A stretch of 64,000 nt of DNA, from positions 17,165-81,164 of the forward strand of contig NZ_BDBX01000051.1 in assembly GCF_001613205.1 (NCBI RefSeq), read 5' to 3'. Shown here piece by piece: positions 39,130-47,644 of this stretch. Position 1 is the first letter of the stretch. Every line of letters begins with the position of its first letter. The notes beneath the pieces are model-generated. The model did no database searches and was not told the origin of the DNA. It saw nothing but the letters and a program-made list of their open reading frames with translations. The position numbers and the translations under genes are program-made. The stretch comes from Nocardia sienata NBRC 100364. GTDB lineage: Bacteria > Actinomycetota > Actinomycetes > Mycobacteriales > Mycobacteriaceae.

Positions 39130-40176
39130 TCAGCGCCGGGAGCCGCGCTCGCGATACATGCGCCGCTGTTCCTTGGCGCGACCCCGCCAGACCTTGTCGC
39201 GCTCGGCCTGGAGCCGTTTGTCCGAGCGCGCTTCCATCCAGGCGTTCTCCTTGCCCAGCTTGCGGTAGCTGCGCACCCGCCGTTCCGGTACTTCCCCGGA
39301 TTCGACGGCCGCGCGGACCGCGCAACCCGGTTCGGCCTCGTGGGCGCAGTCGGCGAATCGGCAGCTCTCGGCGAGTTGCTCGATATCGCTGAAGGTCCGG
39401 CTGATGCCCTCGGCCGCGTCCCACAATCCGACACCCCGCAGCCCGGGAGTGTCGATGAGGGTGCCGCCGGTGGGCAGCGGCCGCAGCTCACGGTGCACCG
39501 TGGTGTGCCGGCCCTTCTTGTCGGTCGTACGCACCGTGTCGGTGGCGAACACCTCCGCGCCGAGCAGTGCGTTGGCCAGGGTGGATTTACCCGCGCCGGA
39601 CGGTCCCAGCAGTGCCACTGTCCCGGTCAACACCGCGACCAGCACATCGAGGCCGAGTTCGGCGGTCGCGCTGACCGCCAGCACCGGTGCGCCCGGCGCC
39701 ACGGCGCGGACTTCGTCGAGCGGTAGGTGCTCGGCGGTGTCGGCCTTGGTGAGGACGACCACGGGCTGGGCGCCGCTCTCCCAGACCAGGGCGAGCATGC
39801 GTTCGATACGGCCCAGATCCACGTCGCCGTCGGCGGGTGCGCAGATCAGCACGGTATCGACATTGGCGGCCAGCACCTGGGCCTCCGACCGCCCGGACGC
39901 GGCGGAACGGGTGATAGCGGTACGGCGAGGGAGCTGTGCCCGGACATGTGCGCGAGTGTCCAGGCTCACCCAGTCGCCGGTGCACAAGCCGCTCACCGAG
40001 GAGTCCGCGCGCGGACAGGTGGCCCGGGCGGGCCCGGTGGGGGTCACCACATCGCATTCACCGCGATCCATCCGGACGATGCGCGCGGGTACGCAATCGG
40101 GGTCCAGGAGTGGGAGGTACTGCGCGGCTACGGTTTCTGTCCAGCCGAAAGGGACGAGTGGGTCGAAGTCGACCAT
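39130..40176 (-). CDS. rsgA: Ribosome small subunit-dependent GTPase A
   Basis: A 348-residue circularly permuted GTPase. The order is G4 (LTKAD, residues 142-146), G1 (GPSGAGKS, 191-198), then G3 (LIDTPGLRG), which defines RsgA/YjeQ. An OB-like N-terminal domain and a C-terminal zinc knuckle (CRFADCAHEAEPGC) complete the family layout; the last 45 residues are strongly basic. RsgA acts late in 30S ribosome maturation. It is a housekeeping gene lying between two steroid blocks. A possible short leader ORF precedes it. Confidence 0.94.
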   Translation of the reverse strand: MVDFDPLVPFGWTETVAAQYLPLLDPDCVPARIVRMDRGECDVVTPTGPARATCPRADSSVSGLCTGDWVSLDTRAHVRAQLPRRTAITRSAASGRSEAQVLAANVDTVLICAPADGDVDLGRIERMLALVWESGAQPVVVLTKADTAEHLPLDEVRAVAPGAPVLAVSATAELGLDVLVAVLTGTVALLGPSGAGKSTLANALLGAEVFATDTVRTTDKKGRHTTVHRELRPLPTGGTLIDTPGLRGVGLWDAAEGISRTFSDIEQLAESCRFADCAHEAEPGCAVRAAVESGEVPERRVRSYRKLGKENAWMEARSDKRLQAERDKVWRGRAKEQRRMYRERGSRR

Positions 40177-40217
40177 CAGGGAGGAAATCCTTCGTCGGGC
40201 GCCGAGCCCGACCGGGC

Positions 40218-40304
40218 TCAGCGAGTGGAGTTCGAGAGGGAGAACGACAGGGCGGTACGAACCGGTGCGGTTCGCCGCGCCACGGCAATCCGGGCGACCG
40301 TCAC
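40218..40304 (-). CDS. Possible 28-residue leader ORF upstream of rsgA
   Basis: GTG 40304 is preceded by AGGGAGGTGGAGAAC, a better ribosome site than most in the window. It opens a short frame beginning VTVARIAVARRTAPVRTALS and ending with TGA at 40218, 41 bases before the rsgA start and in another frame. The peptide is basic. It could be a leader that couples rsgA translation to some signal, or chance. The remaining gene-free sequence to 40509 holds nothing else I can name. Confidence 0.35.
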   Translation of the reverse strand: MTVARIAVARRTAPVRTALSFSLSNSTR

Positions 40305-40509
40305 GTTCTCCACCTCCCTCACAACTCGCTGTTACCGGTTACTCTGGCACGGCTCCCGCGCCCACGCAATTCTTTTTTCGCACCACATGTCGCTGCCGGC
40401 AGCGAGTCTGCGTGCCACCGCTGCCCGCGAGTCCCCGGTTCACCGTCCGGCGTGGCCTTGCCGAAGACGGTCGACGAGAAGGCCCGGCGGACACCGGGTC
40501 GCCGTGTTC

Positions 40510-41562
40510 TCAGTTGTGGACCAGCGGACGGCGTGGGACGCCGAAGAGTTCGGCGTCGCCGTGGGCGCGCTTGAAGTACAGGTGCGCGTCGTGCTCCCAG
40601 GTGATGGCGATACCGCCGTGCAACTGGATGGTTTCCGCGGCGATGGTGGAGAACGACTCCGAGCACTGACGGCGGGCGACCCATACGTCCTCGGCGGCCG
40701 ACGGTGTGTCCTCGGCCACCGCGAAGGTGGCGGCCAGAGACGCCGATTTCGCCGACTCCGCGAGTACGTACATATCGGCCATCCGGTGTTTGAGGGCCTG
40801 GAAACTGCCGATGGCCCGGCCGAACTGCACCCGCGACTTGGTGTAGTCGACCGTGGCCTCCAGGCAGTATTCGGCCGCACCGACCTGTTCGGCGGCGACG
40901 GCCGCCCACGCGACGCGGTGCAGGCGCTCGATGATCGGGGCGGGGTCCGCGTCACCCAGCCGGTGGGCGGGTGTCGCGGTGAACGAGACCTCCGACAGGG
41001 CGCGGGAGGGGTCCATGGCGGCGACCCGGCGCCGCTCGACACCGTCGGCAGTCGCGTCGACCTCGAAGAGACCGGATTCGGTGACCACGATCAGAGTGTC
41101 GGCGACCGTGCCGTCGAGTACGTAGTGGGCCGTACCGTCGAGCGTTCCCCCCGTGGCCTTCACCCCGAAGTCGTCCCAGCCACGGGCCGAGGCCCAGCAG
41201 ACGGCGAGAGTGCGCCGGCCCTCGGCGACACCGGGCAGCAGTCGCGCGCAGGCCTCATGGTCACCGGAGAGCAGCACCGCCTGCGCACCCAGTACCGCCG
41301 AGCCCAGCATCGGCACATCGGCGAGTGTCCGGCCGAGTTCGCCGACCACCAGCAGGGATTCGACCAGGCCGGCGCCGAACCCGCCGAACTCCTCGGGTAC
41401 GGCCAGCGCGGCCACGCCGACCTGTTCGCACAGCTGCGCCCACAGCTGCGGGTCGTAGCCCAGATCGGTGTCCATGGCCTTGCGGATACCGGCACGCGCG
41501 TCACGTTTGGCCAGCAGTCCCCGCACCGCCGCCACCAGCTCCTGCTGTTCCTCGCTGATCAT
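40510..41562 (-). CDS. fadE33: Acyl-CoA dehydrogenase, CD-ring pathway
   Basis: A 350-residue acyl-CoA dehydrogenase-fold protein. LAVPEEFGGFGAGLVESLLV, EYCLEATVDYTKSRVQFGRA with IGSFQALKHRMADMYV, and IQLHGGIAITWEHDAHLYFK are family marks. The usual catalytic Glu region (T-N-E) is absent, as in the partner subunit of heteromeric steroid acyl-CoA dehydrogenases. It is the last gene of fadD3-hydratase-fadE31-fadE32-fadE33, an order that matches M. tuberculosis Rv3561-Rv3564 apart from the hydratase. ATG 41562 is used; 75 bases separate it from fadE32. The role in degrading rings C and D is inferred from synteny. Confidence 0.87.
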   Translation of the reverse strand: MISEEQQELVAAVRGLLAKRDARAGIRKAMDTDLGYDPQLWAQLCEQVGVAALAVPEEFGGFGAGLVESLLVVGELGRTLADVPMLGSAVLGAQAVLLSGDHEACARLLPGVAEGRRTLAVCWASARGWDDFGVKATGGTLDGTAHYVLDGTVADTLIVVTESGLFEVDATADGVERRRVAAMDPSRALSEVSFTATPAHRLGDADPAPIIERLHRVAWAAVAAEQVGAAEYCLEATVDYTKSRVQFGRAIGSFQALKHRMADMYVLAESAKSASLAATFAVAEDTPSAAEDVWVARRQCSESFSTIAAETIQLHGGIAITWEHDAHLYFKRAHGDAELFGVPRRPLVHN

Positions 41563-41637
41563 TTCTTCTCCCGTGGTTTCGGACGGATACCGGCAGGGCA
41601 ATCCTGGCGCGCTCGCCGCTGCCTGCCGGTGCTCCGG

Positions 41638-42672
41638 TCAGGTGAGCGCGCCGGCCGGATCCGCGGCGTGCCCGGCGCGCAGCGCCTCGGCGATCCGGCC
41701 GCGGTGCAGATCCGGGGTGCCCCAGGCAGCGCGCAGGGCGGTGACCCGGGTCAGCCACAGCGACAGGTCGTATTCGGCGGTGTAGCCGATGGCGCCGTGC
41801 ACCTGCAGGGCCGCGCGGGCGGCCCGGTAGGCGGCGTCGGCGCAGGCGACGGCCGCGGCGGAGGTGTCGCGGGCCCGGTTGGCCGTAGCGGTGGTCAGCG
41901 CGGCCCGGTACAGCAGCGGTTCGGCGAGATCGAGCCCGATGAGCACATCGGCCAGTTTCTGTTTGACGGCCTGGAACTCACCGATCGGGCGACCGAACTG
42001 TTTGCGCTGCTTCACGTAGTCGGTCGACGCGTCGAGCAGCGCTTTGCCCGCGCCGAGCAACTGGGCCGCGTTGGCCAGGGTCCCGGCGTCGAACGCGGCC
42101 GCGACGGCTGCCGCCGCGCCCGGTCCCTCGGCGATGAGTTCATCGGCCTCGACCGTGAACAGCCGGCGTGCGGGGTCCACCGAGCGAACCGATGCGCCGA
42201 CCCGTCCGGTACTGAACCGATCGCCGTCGGCCACCAGTACGAGATCTGTCCGGTCGGCGTCCACCGCGATCGCCCGCCCACCGGTACCGGTGAAGGCGAC
42301 AGTGGCCGACACCGTGCCCTCGGAGATTCCCGGCAACCAGCGCCGAGCCGGTTCGGGGTCCGTGCCGGCGAGCGTTTGGAGCAGCGCGGGGACAGCGGCC
42401 GCCGACTCCACCAGCGGCCCGGGTGCCGCGGCCCGGCCGATCTCCACAAAGGCCACCACCTGGTCCAGCGGTTCGGCGTCCAGACCGCCGAACTCCTCGC
42501 TGACGGTCAGGCCGAATGCCCCGGCGGCGGCCAGCTGCTCGATCAGTGCCCGGCCGGGCGCCGGATCGCCGGCACTCCACGCCCGCACCGCGGCGGTCGT
42601 GGAACCGGACTCGAACAGTTTGCGGATACTGGTGCCGAAGTCCCGATGTTCCGGGCTGAGCGCGAATTTCAT
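41638..42672 (-). CDS. fadE32: Acyl-CoA dehydrogenase, CD-ring pathway
   Basis: A 344-residue acyl-CoA dehydrogenase-fold protein, shorter than the classical 380-400. AFGLTVSEEFGGLDAEPLDQ, VKQRKQFGRPIGEFQAVKQK, LADVLIGLDLAEPLLY and ALQVHGAIGYTAEYDLSLWL are recognisable. Its start overlaps the fadE31 stop by four bases (42669-42672), which fits a co-translated heteromeric pair. In mycobacteria FadE31-FadE33 act in the beta-oxidation of CD-ring intermediates under KstR2; the exact step for each subunit is inferred. Confidence 0.88.
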   Translation of the reverse strand: MKFALSPEHRDFGTSIRKLFESGSTTAAVRAWSAGDPAPGRALIEQLAAAGAFGLTVSEEFGGLDAEPLDQVVAFVEIGRAAAPGPLVESAAAVPALLQTLAGTDPEPARRWLPGISEGTVSATVAFTGTGGRAIAVDADRTDLVLVADGDRFSTGRVGASVRSVDPARRLFTVEADELIAEGPGAAAAVAAAFDAGTLANAAQLLGAGKALLDASTDYVKQRKQFGRPIGEFQAVKQKLADVLIGLDLAEPLLYRAALTTATANRARDTSAAAVACADAAYRAARAALQVHGAIGYTAEYDLSLWLTRVTALRAAWGTPDLHRGRIAEALRAGHAADPAGALT

Positions 42673-43808
42673 CGGCTTGTTCCCCTCGGTAGGCCGAGAA
42701 GCCGCTCGGCGATGATGTTGCGTTGGATCTCGTTGGTGCCGGCGTAGATCGGACCCGACAGCGAGAACAGGTAGCCGTCGGTCCAGCGGCTCGCCTGTTC
42801 GGCTTCGGGTCCGAGCAGGTCAAGGGCGGTTTCGTGCATGGCGATATCGAGCTCGGACCAGAACACTTTGGTGATGGAGGACTCGGCGCCGAGCTTGCCG
42901 CCCTCGTCGAGCCGCGTGACCGTCCCGAAGGTGTGCAGCCGGTAGGCCTCACTGCCGAGCCAGGCGTCCACCACCGCATCGCGGGCCGCGGTGCCGGTAT
43001 CGCCGCGTTCGGTCCACAGCTCGATCAACCGCTGCGCCGTCGCGCTGAACCGGCCGGGGCTGCGCAGCGAGAGACCGCGCTCGTTGCTGGAGGTGCTCAT
43101 GGCCACCCGCCAGCCCTCGTTGGGGGCGCCGATCACATCGCTGTCGGGAACGAAGACATCGTCGAGGAAGATCTCCGCGAAACCGGGCTCGCCGTCGAGT
43201 TGGGGGATCGGGCGGACGGTGACGCCATCGGCGTCGAGCGGGAACATCAGGTAGGTGAGGCCGCGGTGCCGTTCGGCGGCGGGATCGCTGCGGAACAGGC
43301 CGAACGCCCGGTCGGCGAACGCCGCCCGGGAACTCCAGGTCTTCTGACCGCTGAGCACCCAGCCGCCCTCGGTGCGCCGGGCGGTGGAGCGGATACCGGC
43401 CAGATCGCTACCGGCCTCCGGCTCCGACCACGCCTGGGCCCAGATATCGTCACCGCGGGCCATCCGCGGCATGATCCGTTCCAGCTGCTCGGGGGTGCCG
43501 TGCTCGAACAGGGTGGGGGCCAGCAGGAAGATACCGTTCTGACTCACCCGGCCCGGGGCGCCGGCCGCGTAGTACTCCTGCTCGAAGAGCACCCATTCCA
43601 GCAGCGACGCGTCCCGCCCACCGAACTCGCGCGGCCACGACACCACCGACAACCGGGCCTCGGCCAGGGTGCGTTCCCAGGCGCGATGGGCTTCGAAACC
43701 GGCCTCGGTGTCCATGGACGGCAGCGGTTGCGCGGGCACGTTCGCGGCCAGGAATTCGCGGACCTCCCGCTGGAATTCCCGGGTGCCTTCGTCGAGATCG
43801 AGATCCAT
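42669..43808 (-). CDS. fadE31: Acyl-CoA dehydrogenase, CD-ring pathway
   Basis: A 379-residue acyl-CoA dehydrogenase. WAQAWSEPEAGSDLAGIRST is the FAD/substrate signature, GWVLSGQKTWSSRAAFADRA the middle domain, and YAGTNEIQRNIIAERLLGLP the C-terminal segment with the FAD-contact T-N-E-I-Q-R. The N terminus (MDLDLDEGTREFQREVREFL) is typical of steroid-type FadE proteins. The stop of the hydratase gene directly abuts the ATG, and the fadE31 stop overlaps fadE32. Synteny with Rv3562 supports the name. Confidence 0.9.
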   Translation of the reverse strand: MDLDLDEGTREFQREVREFLAANVPAQPLPSMDTEAGFEAHRAWERTLAEARLSVVSWPREFGGRDASLLEWVLFEQEYYAAGAPGRVSQNGIFLLAPTLFEHGTPEQLERIMPRMARGDDIWAQAWSEPEAGSDLAGIRSTARRTEGGWVLSGQKTWSSRAAFADRAFGLFRSDPAAERHRGLTYLMFPLDADGVTVRPIPQLDGEPGFAEIFLDDVFVPDSDVIGAPNEGWRVAMSTSSNERGLSLRSPGRFSATAQRLIELWTERGDTGTAARDAVVDAWLGSEAYRLHTFGTVTRLDEGGKLGAESSITKVFWSELDIAMHETALDLLGPEAEQASRWTDGYLFSLSGPIYAGTNEIQRNIIAERLLGLPRGTSR

Positions 43809-44723
43809 TCAGTCTTTCCCGTCCGTATTCTTCGCGTGGGCCGTAGTCGCCTGCGCTTTCATCGATTTGGCATTCATGCCGCCCAGGGAATCCGCCCCGA
43901 CCTCGGCGTTGTGCGCGTGCGCGAAATGATGGAGTCCGAACACCGAATCCATTCCGGCCCGCATTCCCATGAGGTCCTCGGACTGGTTGACCGCTTTCTT
44001 CGTCAACGCCAGCCCGAACTGCGGCATGGCGGAGATCTTGTCGGCCAGCGCCATGGTCTCCGATTCCAGGTCGGCGCGCGGCACGACGCGGTTGACCATG
44101 CCCCACTCCTTGGCCTGCGCGGCATCGAACCGGTCACCGGTGTACAGGAATTCCTTGGCGGCCCGGGGGCCCATCACCCACGGATGGGCGAAGTATTCGA
44201 CCCCCGGAATCCCCATCCGGACCACGGGGTCGGAGAAGAACGCGTCGTCGGAGGCGATGATCAGATCGCAGACCCAGGCCAGCATGAGGCCGCCCGCGAT
44301 ACAGGCGCCCTGCACCATCGCGATGGTCGGCTTGGGGATCTCCCGCCAGCGACGGCACATCCCCAGGTACACCTCCATCTCGCGGGCGAAGCGCTGGTCA
44401 CCGCCGGTGCGGTCGGTATGGTCCCACCACAGCGCGGCCTTGTTCGGGTACTTCACATGATGGTCGCGCCCAGGAGTGCCCAGGTCGTGGCCGGCGCTGA
44501 AGTGTTTCCCATTGCCGGCCAGCACAATGACCTTGACCTCGGGGTCCTCGACCGCCCGCTCGAACGCGGCATCGATCGCGTAGGTCATCACCGAGTTCTG
44601 GGCATTGCGGTAGTCGGGCCGGTTCAGGGTGACCACCGCGATCGCGCCGCGGCGTTCGTAGGTCACCACATCGGGCTCGTAGGGAACGCTCCCGGCGTCG
44701 TTGGCGGCAGGGTTGTGCGACAT
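43809..44723 (-). CDS. Enoyl-CoA hydratase/isomerase inserted in the fadD3 operon
   Basis: A 304-residue crotonase. GKHFSAGHDLG forms the first oxyanion loop, and QGACIAGGLMLAWVCDLIIA with DDAFFSDPVVRMGIPGVEYF forms the second, including positions of the catalytic acids. A C-terminal extension of about 40 residues (HHFAHAHNAEVGADSLGGMN onward) is unusual. ATG 44723 overlaps the fadD3 stop (TGATG); GTG 44726 is the alternative. The gene is absent at this place in M. tuberculosis, where fadD3 is followed directly by fadE31. Its position argues for a hydration step in CD-ring or propionyl side-chain degradation. Confidence 0.85.
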   Translation of the reverse strand: MSHNPAANDAGSVPYEPDVVTYERRGAIAVVTLNRPDYRNAQNSVMTYAIDAAFERAVEDPEVKVIVLAGNGKHFSAGHDLGTPGRDHHVKYPNKAALWWDHTDRTGGDQRFAREMEVYLGMCRRWREIPKPTIAMVQGACIAGGLMLAWVCDLIIASDDAFFSDPVVRMGIPGVEYFAHPWVMGPRAAKEFLYTGDRFDAAQAKEWGMVNRVVPRADLESETMALADKISAMPQFGLALTKKAVNQSEDLMGMRAGMDSVFGLHHFAHAHNAEVGADSLGGMNAKSMKAQATTAHAKNTDGKD

Positions 44724-46291
44724 CACGAATTCTCCTCACGTAACCGGCGTTTGAGCACCTTGCCGCTGGCGTTGTAGGGCAATTCGTCGCGGAATTCGAC
44801 GAATCGCGGCACCTTGAAATTGGCCAGTGCCTTGGTGGCGTAGGAGAACACCTGCTCCTCGCTGAGGGCGGCACCCGGTTTCCGGACGATGAAAGCCTTA
44901 CCCACTTCGCCCATCCGGGCATCCGGCACACCGATCACCGCGACAACGGCCACACCGTCCAATCCGGCCAGGGATTGTTCGATCTCGGCGGGGTACACAT
45001 TGAATCCACCGCTGACGTACATGTCCTTGAGCCGGTCGGTGATCTTCAGATAGCCGCGGTCGTCGACCACGCCGATATCGCCGGTGTGCAACCAGCCGTC
45101 CGCGTCGATCGTTTTCGCGGTGCTCTCCGGATCGTCCAGATAACCGAGCATCACATTGGGTCCGCGCAGCAGAACCTCTCCCGCGTCGCTCAGTTTCAGC
45201 TCGAAACCGGCCATGGGGCGGCCGCTGGTGGCGGAGATGGTCTCGGCGTCGTCGTCGACCCGGCACATGGTGCCGAACCCGGTGGACTCCGAGAGCCCGT
45301 ACGCCGTGAGCACCACATCGAAATCCAGTTCCCGGCGCATTCGTTCCACCAGCACGACCGGTACCGGCGCCGCCCCCGTGACGGCCACGCGCAGGCTCGA
45401 CAGCCGGTACTCGCCGCGGTCCGGGAAATCCAGGATGGACTGGTAGATGGTGGGCGGGCCGGGCAGGACGGTGATCTGCTCCCGATCGATGAGCCGCATG
45501 GTGGTCGGTACGTCGAAGACGATCTGCGGGACCATGGTCGCCCCGGTGAGCAGGCAGGCGATGATTCCGGCCTTGTAGCCGAAGCTGTGGAAGAACGGGT
45601 TGACGATCAGATAGTTGTCGTCGCTGTTCAGCGTCGAGCATTCGGTCCAGCCGCGGACCGCGGACAGCGTCTGCCGGTGCGCGATCAGGACACCTTTGCT
45701 GCGGCCGGTGGTGCCGGAGGTGAACAGGATGTCGGACAGATCGTCGGGGCTGATCGATTCCGCCCGTTCCCGCGCCTGTTCGCGGGTGACTCCGGCGCCG
45801 GCCGCGGCCAGCTCGGACCAGTTCAACGCGTCCTGCACCGGCTCTTCGGTGCCCTCGACCGGCAGCACGATCACAGTACCGATCCGCAGATCCGGTGCGG
45901 CCGCGCGCAACTCGGCGAGCCGGTCGCGTTTGAGGAAGGTGCCCGCGATGAACAGGGCCTTGGCATCGACACGCCGCAACACATCGGCCACCTCGTCGGC
46001 GACGTAGCGGGTGTTGAGCGGGACCAGTGTCGCGCCGGCGTAGTGGGCGCCGAGCGCGGCGATCACCCAGTGATGGGTGTTGGGCGACCAGATGCCCACG
46101 CGGTCCCCGGTCCGGATTCCGCGGGCGAGCAGGGCGCGTGCCACGTCCTGGACCTGTTCGAGCAGCTGGGTCCAGTCGAGCCGGACCGGTCCGTCGGCCA
46201 GCGCGGGCGCGGCGCCGTAGTTCTGGGCGGCGGCGTGCAGGGCCAGCGGTGTGGTCCGGTCCGTCGGCGGGGTGTGCGCAGGGGTTGTCAC
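44723..46291 (-). CDS. fadD3: HIP-CoA ligase
   Basis: A 522-residue acyl-CoA synthetase of the ANL family. LFTSGTTGRSKGVLIAHRQT is the ATP-binding loop, YGLSESTGFGTM and GWLHTGDIGVVDDRGYLKIT are motifs A5 and A7-A8, and the C-terminal catalytic Lys is in YNASGKVLKR. FadD3 makes the CoA thioester of 3aα-H-4α(3'-propanoate)-7aβ-methylhexahydro-1,5-indanedione (HIP), the product left by HsaD, and so opens the CD-ring pathway. It is divergent from fadE30 with a KstR2 box between, as in M. tuberculosis (Rv3560c/Rv3561). Confidence 0.94.
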   Translation of the reverse strand: MTTPAHTPPTDRTTPLALHAAAQNYGAAPALADGPVRLDWTQLLEQVQDVARALLARGIRTGDRVGIWSPNTHHWVIAALGAHYAGATLVPLNTRYVADEVADVLRRVDAKALFIAGTFLKRDRLAELRAAAPDLRIGTVIVLPVEGTEEPVQDALNWSELAAAGAGVTREQARERAESISPDDLSDILFTSGTTGRSKGVLIAHRQTLSAVRGWTECSTLNSDDNYLIVNPFFHSFGYKAGIIACLLTGATMVPQIVFDVPTTMRLIDREQITVLPGPPTIYQSILDFPDRGEYRLSSLRVAVTGAAPVPVVLVERMRRELDFDVVLTAYGLSESTGFGTMCRVDDDAETISATSGRPMAGFELKLSDAGEVLLRGPNVMLGYLDDPESTAKTIDADGWLHTGDIGVVDDRGYLKITDRLKDMYVSGGFNVYPAEIEQSLAGLDGVAVVAVIGVPDARMGEVGKAFIVRKPGAALSEEQVFSYATKALANFKVPRFVEFRDELPYNASGKVLKRRLREENS

Positions 46292-46350
46292 GGGTGTCCT
46301 CGATGTCGTGCGGCCGTGGGCGGTGCGCGGTCTGCGAGTTGCGGTCTACA

Positions 46351-46365
46351 AAGCAAGTGCTTGGT
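46351..46365. promoter_or_regulatory. KstR2 box between fadD3 and fadE30
   Basis: AAGCAAGTGCTTGGT contains AGCAAGTGCTTGGT, which fits the KstR2 consensus A-n-CAAG-nn-CTTG-n-T at every fixed base. It lies 60 bases upstream of fadD3 and 17 upstream of fadE30, so one site can repress both operons. Confidence 0.85.
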
Positions 46366-46381
46366 AGGTTATCCTACCGGC

Positions 46382-47644
46382 GTGGGTGCTATCCAGACCT
46401 CAGAATCCGGTACCGGTCGCGACGGCGGACGGCAATCGGCCGAACACGCCGTCAGGGCGCGGCCTACGGCCGAACGGACCAGCGTTGCCGCGCTGAGCGA
46501 CCGCGAATTCGCCGCGCAGGTGCGCAGCTGGCTCGACGAGCAGCTCAGCGGTGAATTCCGGGAACTGCGCGGGCTGGGCGGACCCGGTCGCGAACACGAG
46601 GCCTTCGACGAACGCCTGGAATGGGACCGCGCGCTGGCCGCCGCCGGCTGGACCTGCCTGGGCTGGCCGGTGGAGTACGGCGGGCGCGACGCGAGCGTGG
46701 CGCAGCAGATCATCTTCCACGAGGAGTACGCGAAGGCGAACGCGCCCGCGCGGGTCTCCCATGTGGGTGAGGAACTGCTCGGCCCGACCCTGCTGGCCTT
46801 CGGGACCGACGCCCAGCGCGACCGTTTCCTGCCGGGGATCCGCACCGTCACCGAACTGTGGTGCCAGGGCTACTCGGAACCGGGCGCCGGCTCCGACCTC
46901 GCCGCCGTTTCGACCTCCGCACGCCTCGACGGCGACCAGTGGTCGATCAACGGGCAGAAGATCTGGACCTCGCTGGCGCATGTGGCCGACTGGTGTTTCG
47001 CGGTCTGCCGCACGGAACCGGGTTCGAAACGCCACAAAGGGCTTTCGTATCTGCTGGTGTCGATGGACCAGCCCGGTATCGAGGTCCGGCCGATCGTGCA
47101 GCTCACCGGCACCTCCGAATTCAACGAGGTGTTCTTCGACAACGCGCGCACCGATGCCGACCTGGTCGTCGGCGAACCGGGCGACGGCTGGCGGGTCGCG
47201 ATGGGCACGCTGAACGTCGAACGCGGTATCTCCACGCTCGGCCAGCAGATCCGCTTCGCCCGGGAACTCGCGGCGATCGAGAACCTGGCCCGCGAGTCCG
47301 GCGCCCTCGACGACCCGCTGCTGGCGGACAAGATAGATCGTGCCTGGGTGGGGCTGCGGGTGCTGCGTGCCCACGCGCTGCGCACCATGGCCGAGACCGC
47401 CGACGACGGCGGCCAGGCCTCGGTGGGCAAACTGCTCTGGGCCAATTGGCATCGCGGGCTCGGCGAACTCGCCATGGCGGTGCGCGGCGCCGCCGGACTC
47501 GTCGCCGCGGACGGTGATCTCGACGAATGGCAGCGGCTGTATCTGTTCACCCGCGCCGACACGATCTACGGAGGTTCGAACGAAGTGCAGCGCAACATCA
47601 TCTCCGAGCGGGTGCTCGGTCTCCCCCGCGAGGCCCGGCAGTGA
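46382..47644 (+). CDS. fadE30: Acyl-CoA dehydrogenase for the HIP propionyl side chain
   Basis: A protein of about 420 residues. LCQGYSEPGAGSD-type signature (LWCQGYSEPGAGSDLAAVST), QWSINGQKIWTSLAHVADWC and the C-terminal YGGSNEVQRNIISERVLGLP mark a complete acyl-CoA dehydrogenase. M. tuberculosis FadE30 acts on a hydroxy-HIP-CoA intermediate in the first dehydrogenation of CD-ring breakdown. GTG 46382 gives an N-terminal extension of about 35 polar residues; a later start is possible. The stop overlaps ipdF (GTGA). It is divergent from fadD3 across a KstR2 box. Confidence 0.92.
   Translation: MGAIQTSESGTGRDGGRQSAEHAVRARPTAERTSVAALSDREFAAQVRSWLDEQLSGEFRELRGLGGPGREHEAFDERLEWDRALAAAGWTCLGWPVEYGGRDASVAQQIIFHEEYAKANAPARVSHVGEELLGPTLLAFGTDAQRDRFLPGIRTVTELWCQGYSEPGAGSDLAAVSTSARLDGDQWSINGQKIWTSLAHVADWCFAVCRTEPGSKRHKGLSYLLVSMDQPGIEVRPIVQLTGTSEFNEVFFDNARTDADLVVGEPGDGWRVAMGTLNVERGISTLGQQIRFARELAAIENLARESGALDDPLLADKIDRAWVGLRVLRAHALRTMAETADDGGQASVGKLLWANWHRGLGELAMAVRGAAGLVAADGDLDEWQRLYLFTRADTIYGGSNEVQRNIISERVLGLPREARQ

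Noticed and set aside
39727..42747. Very long plus-strand open frame (over 1,000 codons)
   Set aside because: It is the antisense shadow of rsgA, fadE33 and fadE32, which have clear motifs on the minus strand. The translated product is Gly/Arg/His-rich without any domain.
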